From positions 1 through 64,000 of the forward strand of contig NZ_RAWA01000006.1 of the NCBI RefSeq assembly GCF_003611675.1: 64,000 bases of DNA, read 5' to 3'. The notes under the pieces were generated by a model, which was not told the origin of the DNA, ran no database searches, and worked only from the letters and a program-made list of their open reading frames with translations. This document shows, in pieces, positions 1 through 11,225 of this stretch. The position numbers were made by a program, and so were the translations under genes. Every line of letters begins with the position of its first letter. Position 1 is the first letter of the stretch. This DNA comes from Corallococcus sp. CA053C. Its GTDB lineage: Bacteria > Myxococcota > Myxococcia > Myxococcales > Myxococcaceae.

Positions 1-1
1 C

Positions 2-121
2 CCTCCCCCTCAACGGGGCCCCCATCCCTCTGATGCGTTCGCAGCCTGGTCGATCGGCGGCGCGGCGCTGCTCTTCGTGGGGCTGTTCGCGGCGCTGCGC
101 ACGCGCGTGCGGCGGGCCTGA
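2..121 (+). CDS. C-terminal end of a membrane protein (partial)
   Basis: Only the last 39 codons are inside the window, ending at a TGA at 119-121. The end encodes a hydrophobic stretch (AAWSIGGAALLFVGLFAALR) followed by a short basic tail (TRVRRA). This is how the last membrane helix and cytoplasmic tail of a multispanning protein, such as an MFS transporter, typically look. The family cannot be named from this fragment. It converges on the EGF/FG-GAP lipoprotein gene, with a strong hairpin between the two. Confidence 0.5.
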   Translation, partial: PPPQRGPHPSDAFAAWSIGGAALLFVGLFAALRTRVRRA

Positions 122-265
122 GCGAAATCGTTCGCCCCAGCGTAACGCATGGACGCATCGCAACCGGAAGGCCCCACGTTGAGCCGAGCACGCCGCGTGG
201 TCCTGCACCCGTGTGGAATACGGCCTCTGTGGAGGTGAGGCCGGGTCAGGCGCCTGCGCGTCTCT

Positions 266-298
266 CGGTGCGCCGCGCGCGAAGCACGCGGCGCACCG
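266..298. terminator. Bidirectional hairpin between convergent genes
   Basis: A perfect 12-bp inverted repeat (arms 266-277 and 287-298) with a 9-base loop lies between the end of the upstream membrane-protein gene (121) and the stop of the lipoprotein gene (364). No T-tract follows on either side, so it is a GC-rich hairpin that could stop transcription from both directions rather than a textbook intrinsic terminator. The rest of 122-363 holds nothing else I can support. Confidence 0.5.
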
Positions 299-363
299 AT
301 TCTCCTACCGAGACCGCGCTGAAATCAGGGCACACCGCCCATCGCGGTATCGCGGACAGCTAC

Positions 364-2652
364 TCAGAGTCCGTTGGGGACCACGGTCACGGTGCCGGAG
401 CCCCTGTTGGTCAGGATGAGGTCGGGGTACCCGTCCGCGTCCATGTCCGCGGTGGCGATGGCGTTGAGGCCAGGCGAGGCGCCGGTCGTGACGACAGGGC
501 CCGAGGTGAAGCCTCCGTTGCCGTTGCCGGTCATCGGGCGGACGCCGCCCGAGGCCGTTGTAACGAGGATGTAGGCGTCGAGCTTGCCATCGCCGTTGAA
601 GTCATCGGCCACGACGCCCAGCGCCGAGTTGGTGGCCGTCGTGGCCGCGGCGGTGGACTGAACGCCGCTCGCGAAGGTGCCGTTGCCGTTCCCCTTGAAG
701 AAGAGGAGAAACCGGCCGGCCGCGCCGTTCGAGAGGATGTCGAGCCTGCCGTCGCCGTTGGCGTCGCCGAAGGCGATGCCCGCCGTCTGGCCGCTGGGGG
801 CGTTGCTGTAGGAGACGGGTGCGGCGAACGAGCCGTTGCCCTGGTTGATGAGGACCGACAGGCGTGCGCTGGCGGGGCTCGTCACCACGAGATCGGAGAA
901 GCCATCGCTGTTCAGGTCACGGCAGGCGATCGTCGACTGCGCGCCGCCGGTGTTCGGGATGCCGATGAACGTGGGCGCGCCGAAGCTGCCCGCGCCGGTG
1001 CCGAAGAGCACGCTCACCTGGCTCAGGGTCACGCTTGTCGTGGCGATGTCAGCCACCCCGTCGTGATTGAAGTCCCCGGTGCAGAGGTGGACGGAGCCCG
1101 GGGTGCCGGTGGTGAAGCTCGTCGGCGCGCCGAAGGTCCCGGGCGCGCTCGGGCCCAGGTTCTTGTAGACGCTGATGTTTCCGTTGATGAGGAGCAGGTT
1201 GGTCTGGCCGTTGACGGTGACGGCGTCGAGCCACCCGTCGCCGTCCACGTCCACGGCCACGACCGCGTTGCTGGAGAGCGAGGCGCTCCCGTAGTTGACC
1301 TCCGGCTGGACGCTGGCGTCGCCGTTCCCCAGGAAAACGGAGAGCGAGCCAGAGGGGAGCAGGATCGACCCGGATTCGGCGTTGGCCACCAGGATGTCGA
1401 GCTTGCCGTCGCCATTCACATCGGCGACCGCCGGGGCCAGCGGGTTGTGGTTCGCGGGGGAGCTGATCGGCGTGCCGGGGAGCTGGCCGGTGGGGCCGGC
1501 CTTGCAGGTGCCGTCCGAGCAGATCTGGCCCGTCGAGCACACGATGCCGCAGGCGCCGCAGCTATCGGCGTCGCTCTGGAGGTTCACCTCGCAGCCGTCG
1601 GACGAGTTCCCGTTGCAGTCCCCGAGGGTGCCGGAGCAATCCTGGCAGTTGGTCCCCTCGTAGGTGGGCGCGCACTCGCAGGTGTAGCTACCCACGCCGT
1701 CGATGCAGGTGCCGCCGTTCAGGCACGGGCTTGCGGCGCACTCGTCGGTGCTGGTGCAGGTCACGCCGTCGCCCTCGTACCCCGCGTTGCAGGCACAGGT
1801 GAAGGAGCCCGCGGTGTTGGTGCAGGTGGCGTTATCGTTGCAGTTGTCGGTACCGGCGGCGCACTCGTTGACGTCGGCGCAGGTCACGCCGTCGCCCTCG
1901 TACCCCGCGTTGCAGGCGCAGGTGAAGGAGCCCGCGGTGTTGGTGCAGGTGGCGTTATCGTTGCAGTTGTCGGTACCGGCGGCGCACTCGTTGACGTCGG
2001 CGCAGGTCACGCCGTCGCCCTCGTACCCCGCGTTGCAGGCGCAGGTGAAGGAGCCCGCGGTGTTGGTGCAGGTGGCGTTATCGTTGCAGTTGTCGGTACC
2101 GGCGGCGCACTCGTTGACGTCGGCGCAGGTCACGCCGTCGCCCTCGTACCCCGCGTTGCAGGCGCAGGTGAAGGAGCCCACGGTGTTGGTGCAGGTGGCG
2201 TTATCGTTGCAGTTGTCGGTACCGGCGGCGCACTCGTTGACGTCGCCGCAGGTGCCGCTCTGGCACGTGAGGCCGTCGCAACAGGGGACCGTGGCGTCGC
2301 ACGGCGCGTTCACGGACAGGCAGCCCTGGCCGCTGCACGTCGGGTCGTAGAGCGACGAGGTCGGGTCGAGGCTGGTGACGTAGTCGCCGTTGTGAGCGCT
2401 GTGCGCGTTGATACACGCCTGCTCGCTCACACGGACGATCGTGTAGGGATGACTCGTCGAGCTGGTCTTGTGGCAGAGCTGGACCTTGCCGTTGACATCG
2501 AAGTAATCGCACTGCTCGGCGGTGAGGGCGGAGTCGGCCGAACCGACGTACGCGTCATTGTCTCCGACGGAGATCGGGCTGCAACCGCCGATGAGGCCGA
2601 GCAAACCGGCCCCCGTGATCATGACGAGGAGCGAAATTGATTTGTGTTTCAT
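364..2652 (-). CDS. EGF-repeat / FG-GAP surface lipoprotein
   Basis: This 762-residue protein is probably exported and lipid-anchored. The start at 2652 is chosen because a GGGGGAA ribosome site lies just upstream and the product then opens with a lipoprotein signal (MKHKSIS...GLIGGC). After a linker come four nearly identical 41-residue calcium-binding EGF-like domains ([12 protein letters not shown] type), a fifth more distant EGF domain ([15 protein letters not shown]) and a Cys-rich segment. The second half is about six FG-GAP/VCBS repeats, each with a D-x-(N/D)-x-D-G-x-x-D calcium loop such as DVNGDGKLD. This architecture is known from extracellular adhesion and matrix proteins of myxobacteria; the binding partner is unknown. 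A promoter-like pair sits about 113 bases upstream of the start. Confidence 0.88.
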   Translation of the reverse strand: MKHKSISLLVMITGAGLLGLIGGCSPISVGDNDAYVGSADSALTAEQCDYFDVNGKVQLCHKTSSTSHPYTIVRVSEQACINAHSAHNGDYVTSLDPTSSLYDPTCSGQGCLSVNAPCDATVPCCDGLTCQSGTCGDVNECAAGTDNCNDNATCTNTVGSFTCACNAGYEGDGVTCADVNECAAGTDNCNDNATCTNTAGSFTCACNAGYEGDGVTCADVNECAAGTDNCNDNATCTNTAGSFTCACNAGYEGDGVTCADVNECAAGTDNCNDNATCTNTAGSFTCACNAGYEGDGVTCTSTDECAASPCLNGGTCIDGVGSYTCECAPTYEGTNCQDCSGTLGDCNGNSSDGCEVNLQSDADSCGACGIVCSTGQICSDGTCKAGPTGQLPGTPISSPANHNPLAPAVADVNGDGKLDILVANAESGSILLPSGSLSVFLGNGDASVQPEVNYGSASLSSNAVVAVDVDGDGWLDAVTVNGQTNLLLINGNISVYKNLGPSAPGTFGAPTSFTTGTPGSVHLCTGDFNHDGVADIATTSVTLSQVSVLFGTGAGSFGAPTFIGIPNTGGAQSTIACRDLNSDGFSDLVVTSPASARLSVLINQGNGSFAAPVSYSNAPSGQTAGIAFGDANGDGRLDILSNGAAGRFLLFFKGNGNGTFASGVQSTAAATTATNSALGVVADDFNGDGKLDAYILVTTASGGVRPMTGNGNGGFTSGPVVTTGASPGLNAIATADMDADGYPDLILTNRGSGTVTVVPNGL
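1750..2241 (-). repeat. Four 123-bp tandem repeats encoding EGF domains
   Basis: A conserved 7-mer (GCACTCG on the plus strand) recurs at 1861, 1984, 2107 and 2230, exactly 123 bp apart, which is 41 codons. The copies are nearly identical at DNA level, including third positions. One copy differs visibly (TNTVGSF instead of TNTAGSF, near 2180). This indicates recent tandem duplication or homogenisation, and copy number could vary between strains. Confidence 0.93.
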
Positions 2653-2772
2653 TGAGTTCCCCCTGAAAGGACGCACCACGGCCTCGCGACGGCTTGCGCG
2701 GAGCTCGCGGGCACCCAAGCTGGACTGTCGTTCGGTGAACGCGGGCTGTCTTTATTCACCCGCAGTGGAAAC

Positions 2773-2801
2773 GAATAGCGTCCCGTTGGGTGACCTGTCA
2801 A
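2773..2801 (-). promoter_or_regulatory. Candidate sigma-70 promoter for the EGF lipoprotein gene
   Basis: On the minus strand a perfect TTGACA (2801-2796) is followed after 17 bases by CTATTC (2778-2773). Predicted transcription would start near 2765, giving a leader of about 113 bases before the ATG at 2652. The surrounding DNA is more AT-rich than its neighbourhood. It is seen only as a sequence match. Confidence 0.5.
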
Positions 2802-3471
2802 TTGCCAATTCATGACCGCGGGCGGATTCCTGCCGATTCGGCACAATGCCCGTCGTTCTCGCACAGCTAAAGCCATGCATGAGTCAGCGAAAACCCATCA
2901 CATTCGGCGTGGGTCGAACGCGCGCCAGCCGGACTTCCTCCTCCAGACGTGCTCGGGTGCGCTGGACCTTCTCGGTCAATTCCGCCACTTGCGGCAGGGG
3001 GGACGCACTTGAGCACCACGCAGGCTCCGAGGCCCTGCGGCATTGGACATGGACGGGAAGCTCCTGGTGCCTGTGCGAGAGGGATTCGCACAAAGGCAGA
3101 CGCAAGGTACTGCCAGCCCACGCCGGGCGGAGCGACGTGACAGGTTGAAGTAGGTTTATATTTATCAACACTCTGAGTGAATGAGTGGATCCCTGAATTG
3201 CAAAGCAGCTTTACATTGTCCGAGAGCTACGGCCAGCGCTGACGGCGTAGGCCCCAATAGACCTGTTGAGCTGCGCTGCCCCCGGTGTAACGGGCCGGGG
3301 TAATGGATCGCAGTCGGGTCGGCCAAGTGGATCGCGCGCCGGAGCAATGGGCGCGGCGGTCGGAAGAAACGTGGCCAGTGGGTGGGCTGAGTGCCTGCCT
3401 GGGCGGTCATCCCATGCATCCTCGCGCACCACCGAGCACCACCGGAGCGGTGTGCGGAGGGACGCGCGCGG
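2802..3471. other. Intergenic region without a supported gene
   Basis: No reading frame here has a convincing start, family signature or coding pattern. A short AT-rich stretch lies around 3148-3215. The region sits between the EGF gene promoter and an IS21 transposase remnant, so it may hold decayed insertion-sequence DNA. I could not identify terminal inverted repeats. Confidence 0.4.
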
Positions 3472-3732
3472 ATGAGTTACCGGAGAGTCGACATGGGCAG
3501 GTTGAGAGAGCTGGTGCGGCTGCACCGGATGGGGACGGGTGCGCGCGAAGTGGCCCGGCTGCTGGGGATGGGCCCGAATACGGAGCGGGCGTACCGCGCG
3601 GCGCTCACGACGTCGGGGATGCTGGAGGGGCGGCCGGAGGAAGTGCCCGAACTGGAGACGCTCAAGGCGTTGGTACTGCAGCACCTGCCGCCGAGGGTGC
3701 CCGCGCAGCAGACCTCGTCGCTGGTGGCGTGG
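3472..3732 (+). pseudogene. istA: N-terminal remnant of an IS21-family transposase (IstA)
   Basis: From the ATG at 3472 about 87 residues resemble the start of IS21-type IstA: a helix-turn-helix segment (RELVRLHRMGTGAREVARLL) and the typical region after it (ELETLKALVLQHLPP, QQTSSLVAW). The match then stops and the DNA continues, in a different frame, into a PP2C phosphatase gene. The DDE catalytic domain and the IstB partner are absent, so the element cannot move itself. The abrupt join marks a rearrangement breakpoint near 3723-3735. Confidence 0.7.
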
Positions 3733-4244
3733 ACTCACGACGTGGCGCCGAGGCCGCGGAGGCCGTGCTGCGTGCCGTCCAGGACGCCGGGGCCGACGTG
3801 GAACGCGAGGAGACCTGGCGCGATGTGCTGGCGCGGTGCGACGTGGAGCGGGTGGCCTCGGGACAGGGCGGTGAAACCACCGCCCTGGTCGCCTGTGTCA
3901 CCAGGCGGCGCGTGGTGGGGGCCAGCGCGGGGGACTCGGAGCTGTGGCTGTTCCAGGGAGGCGAATCGACCGCGCTGACGGAGCATCAACACCGCAAGCC
4001 CCTGCTCGGCAGCGGGCAGGCGCGGCCCGTCACCTTCGAGCTCGCGTGGCGAGGCGGTGTCCTCCTCGGCGCGTCAGACGGATTGTTCAAGTACGTCGAC
4101 CTCCGTCGCATCCAGGAGCATGTGAGCCTTGCCGACGCAAACGCCGCAGTGCTCGCGCTGGCCGCGCTGCCTCGGCTTGCGAGCGGCGCGCTCCCGGATG
4201 ACGTGGGACTCGTCCTGTGCCGCCCGAGCGCTCCATGCCCCTGA
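3723..4244 (+). pseudogene. 5'-truncated PP2C-type protein phosphatase, copy A
   Basis: The frame ending at 4244 carries the middle and end of a PP2C-like Ser/Thr phosphatase: an RRGAEAAEAVL segment as in the first helix region, ASAGDSELWLF (metal-binding GDS), LLGASDGLFKYV and DDVGLVLCR near the end. The N-terminus with the first metal ligands is missing and has been replaced by the transposase remnant. A second, shorter copy lies at 10605-11086. It is almost certainly not a functional phosphatase. Confidence 0.72.
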
Positions 4245-4407
4245 CTCCGTCCTGGCACTCCCGGGGTTGTTCGCCATGAGCGAGGCCCTCCAGGTGCGGC
4301 GCACAAGGCATCCTAGGGCGCCGTAGCGGCGAGCGTGGACGGGTCCCCGCCCTCGGCCGGAAGGGGCGCCGCGGGCGCGGGCATCACCTCTTCCAGCGTC
4401 GTCGCCA
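3826..4407 (+). repeat. Direct repeat A (PP2C end plus polysaccharide-lyase tail)
   Basis: This 582-bp stretch is about 98% identical to 10668-11225 in the same orientation. I count roughly a dozen substitutions plus one 24-bp insertion (about 4351-4374) in this copy. It spans the PP2C C-terminus and, on the minus strand, the last codons of the lyase gene (ATTLEEVMP...STLAATAP, stop at 4315-4313). Both copies stop matching at the same point, after GTCGTCGCCA. Together they bracket 6.3 kb. Confidence 0.92.
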
Positions 4408-4501
4408 GCTGCGCGACGAATACGTGGAGCTCCCGCGCGCCTGGGTTGCCCCTGAGCGCCGCGACGATTGCCCCAGGCACGAACGAGCGGCGGGGAACGC
4501 C

Positions 4502-5542
4502 TCACGCCCTCCGGGCCTCGTGGGGATAGATGAAGTGCCGCACGACGTCGCCCCGGTGCCGGACGAACAGCGGCCCCCAGGAGGGGTTCCGGTCATGCAT
4601 CTGTTTGAGCATGCGGACCATCCGGTCGAAGATCTTGCGCACGTCGGCCTGCTCGGTCAGGCCGGCGACGACGCCGGCCGCCACGACGTGCGCGGCGTAG
4701 GTCCCGGTCTCGAGTTCCTCCGTGAGGTTGCCCACGCCCGTCGCGAGCCGGCGCCTCAGTTGCTGCACCCGCTGCTCGTCCTGGTTCCGCCAGTTCTGGG
4801 TCGACGCGAGCGACTGCCCTTCGAGCGCCTTCGCGCGGTGGGTCATGATGGCGTCCGCGACCAGGTCCGCCGACATGCGTGCCTGCTCGGGCGTCACGCG
4901 CTGGGTGCCCAGCTGGAGCTCCGCGGGGTTCAGGTCCTGGTCCACCTCGTCGAAGATGACCTGGGCCCAGGCCTCCGCCTGGCTGAAGCGCAGGCGCTTC
5001 ACGACACTCCCGGCGAGGTAGCCCCGGACGATTTTGGCCGGGTGTGGAGACGACGAGGCTCCCACGTTCTTCAGGCGCCCGGGCCCGCCGAACGCGGCGT
5101 CCAGCCCCCGGAAGTACCCGATGACGCCGATGCCCGCCGCGGGCCCCATGTTGAGGATGCCGAGCACGTCCGAGGCCGTCTCGTCGATGCGCCGGGCCCA
5201 GTAGTTCGCCAGGGAGGAGAGGCCCTGCTTCTGGAGGCGATCGTAGACCGCGGTGGACAGCTCCTCCGCGAGCCCGGTGTCGGCGTGGAGGATGTCGTGC
5301 CCACCGACTTCGTGTCCGAGCGTGGCCCACGAGAGCAGGCCCGCGCGGCCCTGCGAGGGCGGGAGGTTGACGATGCCGCACTCCAGTCCCAGGCCGAGGA
5401 AGGCCATGTCCACCGGCCACGTGTACGGCCCGAAGTTCGGGTTCCCCCACTTCACCCGCGGCGCGAGGGTGCCCTGGTCCGGTGGATGAACGCCCCGGCG
5501 ATCCTCCGCGCTGAGGAAGCCGTCGTACAGGTCGCTGACCAC
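4502..5542 (-). CDS. Putative zinc metalloprotease-like protein, probably N-terminally truncated
   Basis: This frame of 346 codons starts at a GTG, and an in-frame TAG lies ten codons upstream, so the N-terminus may be lost. A GHEVGGHDILHAD segment near residue 76 resembles an H-E-x-x-H zinc-binding motif, and a downstream DETASDVLG segment could supply a further acidic ligand, as in gluzincins. I do not recognise the family beyond this. The TGA at 4504-4502 is followed in the same frame by 62 sense codons ending in the tail of the polysaccharide-lyase gene (stop at 4313). The C-terminus may therefore be chimeric and then interrupted. The gene lies just inside repeat A. Confidence 0.5.
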   Translation of the reverse strand: MVSDLYDGFLSAEDRRGVHPPDQGTLAPRVKWGNPNFGPYTWPVDMAFLGLGLECGIVNLPPSQGRAGLLSWATLGHEVGGHDILHADTGLAEELSTAVYDRLQKQGLSSLANYWARRIDETASDVLGILNMGPAAGIGVIGYFRGLDAAFGGPGRLKNVGASSSPHPAKIVRGYLAGSVVKRLRFSQAEAWAQVIFDEVDQDLNPAELQLGTQRVTPEQARMSADLVADAIMTHRAKALEGQSLASTQNWRNQDEQRVQQLRRRLATGVGNLTEELETGTYAAHVVAAGVVAGLTEQADVRKIFDRMVRMLKQMHDRNPSWGPLFVRHRGDVVRHFIYPHEARRA

Positions 5543-5623
5543 CTCCTCGAACGCATCGGTGGCGCCGCGCTACTGGCCGGGACTTCGGGCCGGGACAGGT
5601 AGGCCAGGGAGCGCCCCGCGCCA

Positions 5624-5810
5624 TCAGGGGAAGGGCGTCGGCTGATACTCCTCCACGGTGGGCGGGTATGCGGTCCAGAAGCGCAACACCCCCGCGTTGC
5701 CCATGAGCGTCTCCTGCGTTCCTGCCTCGTCCGCGTCCGACACGCTCACGGTGAAGCCCGCGTCAAGAGGCGACCCGGCTTCCTGGGGGGACGGATGCGG
5801 TCACGAAGAC
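5624..5810 (-). pseudogene. Short C-terminal protein fragment
   Basis: Between two stops on the minus strand lie about 60 codons with natural-looking protein sequence (GFTVSVSDADEAGTQETL, then RFWTAYPPTVEEYQPTPFP) and no start codon. It looks like the end of a secreted beta-sandwich protein, but I cannot name it. It lies directly upstream of the truncated metalloprotease-like gene and could be debris of the same locus. The remaining DNA up to 5981 should hold the promoter of the methyltransferase gene; I see no clear motif. Confidence 0.3.
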
Positions 5811-5981
5811 ACGGGTGTGGGCGGCGTGACGCGGCAGTCCGGAGCGTTTGATCTGTGACGTGGCAGGTCAGCTCGCCGCGTATCGGAAGAGACCCGTGAC
5901 GATGGCCGCGAGGGAACCGGGAGGACCGGCGTTACGGCCGTTCTCACTGCTCGACCCAAGGTCGACTACAGTCCGAAAGTC

Positions 5982-7627
5982 ATGGCGCCAGAGGCTCGAT
6001 CCTGGGTTCCCTACGACGAAGGCCACCAATGGCAGGCCCATGCCGCCTACTTCGAGACTCGGGGCATCCAGGCCTGGACCGAAGGAGACATCCCCCATCG
6101 CGCGACCAACAACCACGCCTTCGCCCGTCAACACTCCGTCCTGCTCCTGGAGCTCATCCAATCCCTCCAGGCAGAGGGCCGAGCCGACCCGGCCACGCGC
6201 ATCCAGGTGCTCGAATTGGGCGGCGGGCTGGGAGACTTCGCCGTCGGGCTGCTGCTCGCGCTGAGGGATGAGCTGGGTGAGGCGGGGCGCGCCCTGTTCA
6301 ACCGCGTGAGCTACGTCTTCACGGACGTCTCCCGCCTGTCACTCGAGCAGGCCGCCCAGCGGACCGCGCTGGCCGAGTTCATCGCCTCCGGCCACGTGCT
6401 CCCAGCCCTGATGGATGCCCGCGCCCCCACCGTGGCTCGCACGCTCGAAGGCGAGGCCGTGGCGCTGGCCCCCTGGGCGGTCGTGGCGAACTACCTGTGC
6501 TGCGTCCTACCCACCAAGGTGTTTCGCAAGCAGGCCGAGTCGTGGCTCGAGTTGCATTCGCAGCGCCGCCCTCCTCCCACCGATGCATCCCCATCCCCAG
6601 AGCCCGAAGGGAACGAGGAGGCAGCGCCGTGGCGGCGGCTCGTGGGCGAGCACGCGTGGTTGCCCGTCAACCTGCGAGAGACCTTCCGCGGCCCGCTCCA
6701 CCCCTCCCTGCTCGAACAGGTGCTCGCCCACTGCGCTGAAGCGGAGTTGGCCTACCCCTACGCGTTCGTGGAGTTGCTGGACTCCCTCCTCGAGCGGATA
6801 CCGTCGGGCGGCGCGTTCCTGTTCAGTGACTTCGAGGACGGCTCCTCCGAAGGGCACATCCCCCCGGGCAGCCGCATCCCCGTCCTCTACGGGGACAGCC
6901 TCAACCACCCTGTCTGCTTTCCTCTCTTCGAGCCGTTGGCCCGCATGAGGGCGGACGAACTGCTCGTGAGCCCGGGGTGGCACGGCTCGACGCGCACGGC
7001 GCTGTGGCGCCGGGGGGCTCCCCTCTCTTCTGCGCTGCGCGAGGCTTTCGCGACAGGCTTCTGCCGGCCGCAGGCAGGTCAGGACCGGCTCGACTTCGAG
7101 GTCGCGGCACAGAAGCTCTCCGAAGCGGGAGAGCACAGGCGCGCCCTGCGCTTCTACGATCGGTGCCTCGCCCTGGATCCCCATGCGCTCACGCTCTACG
7201 AACAGGCTGGAGCAACAGCGCTGGCGCTCGGAGATCTCGAGACGGCCCTCCGCTACCTGCGCGAAGGCGCTGCCCGGGATCGCTTCCGGCAGCGGGACTT
7301 CGCGCTGCGGATGAGCGAGGTGTATTGCCGCAAGGGAGAGCTCCGCCAGGCCAGCGAGCTGCTCGAACGCTCGCTCCAGGCGCATGAGGCGCCGATGACC
7401 TGCGTCGCCCTGGGACAGGTGTACCTGGAGCTGGGAGAGCATGCGCGCGCCTTCCAAAACGGCACACGCGCCCTGGAACTGGCCCCGGGCCTCCAGGAGG
7501 CCGAGCAGCTCCTCTCCGCGGTGCAGGGAGCCTGGTGCGAGGCGGAGCTGGGGCTGGGCGCCCTGGCGAATCGGTGGTGGCAGGACAAGCTGCTGGCGCT
7601 CACCCAGACAACGAGGAAGGACTCACC

Positions 7628-7631
<4 letters not shown>
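5982..7631 (+). CDS. SAM-dependent methyltransferase with C-terminal TPR repeats
   Basis: The protein has 549 residues. Residues 1-340 look like a class I SAM methyltransferase: VLELGGGLGDFA (77-87) is the SAM-binding glycine motif, and the preceding HRATNNHAFARQH resembles the entry segment of MidA-like and related enzymes. Residues from about 375 to 520 form at least four TPR-like units (for example ALRFYDRCLALDPHALTLYEQAG and ALGQVYLELGEHARAFQNG), a protein-binding scaffold. The stop overlaps the start of the next gene as ATGA, so the two are probably translated as a pair. The pairing suggests that the methyltransferase modifies or escorts the DUF4157 protein; this is inference. The substrate is unknown. 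Confidence 0.75.
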
Positions 7632-10262
<2,631 letters not shown>

Positions 10263-10299
10263 AGCACGCATGGCGTGGTGCGACATGAAGAAGCGAAGA

Positions 10300-10339
10300 C
10301 AAAGAAAAAGCCTGGCACCCCATACCGGATTGCCAGGCT
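10300..10339 (-). terminator. Intrinsic terminator after the tRNA/tmRNA fragment
   Basis: On the minus strand a perfect 9-bp stem (AGCCTGGCA / TGCCAGGCT, 10339-10331 and 10317-10309) with a 13-base loop is followed by TTTTTCTTTG. This is a textbook rho-independent terminator for a minus-strand transcript. It starts six bases after the 3' end of the tRNA/tmRNA-like fragment, so it is probably that RNA's own terminator, brought along with it. Confidence 0.8.
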
Positions 10340-10345
10340 CTTCAC

Positions 10346-10373
10346 TGTGGAGGCGGAGGGAATCGAACCCTCC
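10346..10373 (-). other. 3' remnant of a tRNA or tmRNA gene (T-arm plus acceptor strand)
   Basis: Read on the minus strand, the DNA gives a canonical T-arm (stem GAGGG/CCCTC around the loop TTCGATTC), then the acceptor strand CGCCTCC and ACA. The acceptor fits a tRNA starting GGAGGCG or a tmRNA starting GGGGGCG. Upstream (10374-10460) no anticodon arm or matching 5' strand can be found, so only the 3' part exists. Such 3' ends are the usual attachment sites of integrases, which makes this a possible att scar. Confidence 0.65.
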
Positions 10374-10604
10374 ACCTGGGCTCGGAGAATCGCGCACTTC
10401 CCTTCGCGTCCCCTCTGGGGGCGGCGCCAGCAGCAGCGCAAGAGCGCTGGACGATGCCAAGCAGCGTAACAACGTAACGCCCATCTCCCCTGGCGCGCCT
10501 GAGGTCGCCGCCTACCGTGGAACATAGGAAGGACAGGAGCCCTCTTGGGCGTAGCGGGCGGGAGCAGAGCGGCAGGTGAGGGACGCTGACGGGGAGCCCA
10601 TGAG

Positions 10605-11086
10605 CCGCACGCCGAGCCGGCGCAGAAGCCTTTCATCTCCAGCAGACACACGCCAGCCTGGCCCAGCTGCTGGCGCGGTGCGACGCGGAGCGGGTGGCCT
10701 CGGGACAGGGCGGTGAAACCACCGCCCTGGTCGCCTGTGTCACCAGGCGGCGCGTGGTGGGGGCCAGCGCGGGGGACTCGGAGCTGTGGCTGTTCCAGGG
10801 AGGCGAATCGACCGCGCTGACGGAGCATCAACACCGCAAGCCCCTGCTCGGCAGCGGGCAGGCGCGGCCCGTCACCTTCGAGCTCGCGTGGCGAGGCGGT
10901 GTCCTCCTCGGCGCGTCAGACGGATTGTTCAAGTACGTCGACCTCCGTCGCATCCGGGAGCATGTGAGCCTTGCCGACGCAAACGCCGCAGTGCTCGCGC
11001 TGACCGCGCTGCCTCGGCTTGCGAGATGCGCTCTCCCGGATGACGTGGGACTGGTCCTGTGCCGCCCGAGCGCTCCAGGCCCCTGA
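10605..11086 (+). pseudogene. 5'-truncated PP2C-type protein phosphatase, copy B
   Basis: After an in-frame TGA near 10602 the frame runs to 11086 without a good start codon. From about 10668 it is nearly the same as copy A (ERVASGQGGETTALVACV, GDSELWLF, GASDGLFKYV, DDVGLVLCR). The upstream 20 codons (EAFHLQQTHASLAQLL) differ from copy A. It lacks the PP2C N-terminus, is convergent with the intact lyase gene and is presumably inactive. Confidence 0.65.
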
Positions 11087-11225
11087 CTCCGTCCTGGCAC
11101 TCCCGGGGTTGTTCGCCATGAGCGAGGCCCTCCAGGTGCAGCGCACAAGGCATCCTAGGGAGCCGTAGCGGCGAGCGTGGACGGGTCCCCGCCCGCGGGC
11201 ATCACCTCTTCCAGCGTCGTCGCCA
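10668..11225 (+). repeat. Direct repeat B (PP2C end plus polysaccharide-lyase tail)
   Basis: This 558-bp stretch is the partner of 3826-4407. Here the minus-strand lyase tail is continuous with the complete lyase gene, so this copy probably keeps the original junction on the right side. Crossing over between the two copies would remove 6.3 kb and leave one PP2C/lyase convergent pair. Confidence 0.92.

Noticed and set aside
1750-2241. Regular repeats that could be read as a CRISPR array
   Set aside because: The units are 123 bp without variable spacers and encode EGF domains in frame.
211-2640. An 809-codon plus-strand frame with repeats
   Set aside because: It is the antisense of the EGF/FG-GAP gene. 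Its repeats ([19 protein letters not shown]) are the mirror of the 123-bp EGF repeats.
4424-5602. A 392-codon plus-strand frame opposite the metalloprotease-like gene
   Set aside because: The minus frame shows the HEVGGH motif and natural protein composition; the plus frame does not.
10374-10460. A complete tRNA on the minus strand
   Set aside because: Only the T-arm and acceptor 3' strand can be seen. No anticodon stem or matching 5' acceptor strand is found in the next 90 bases.
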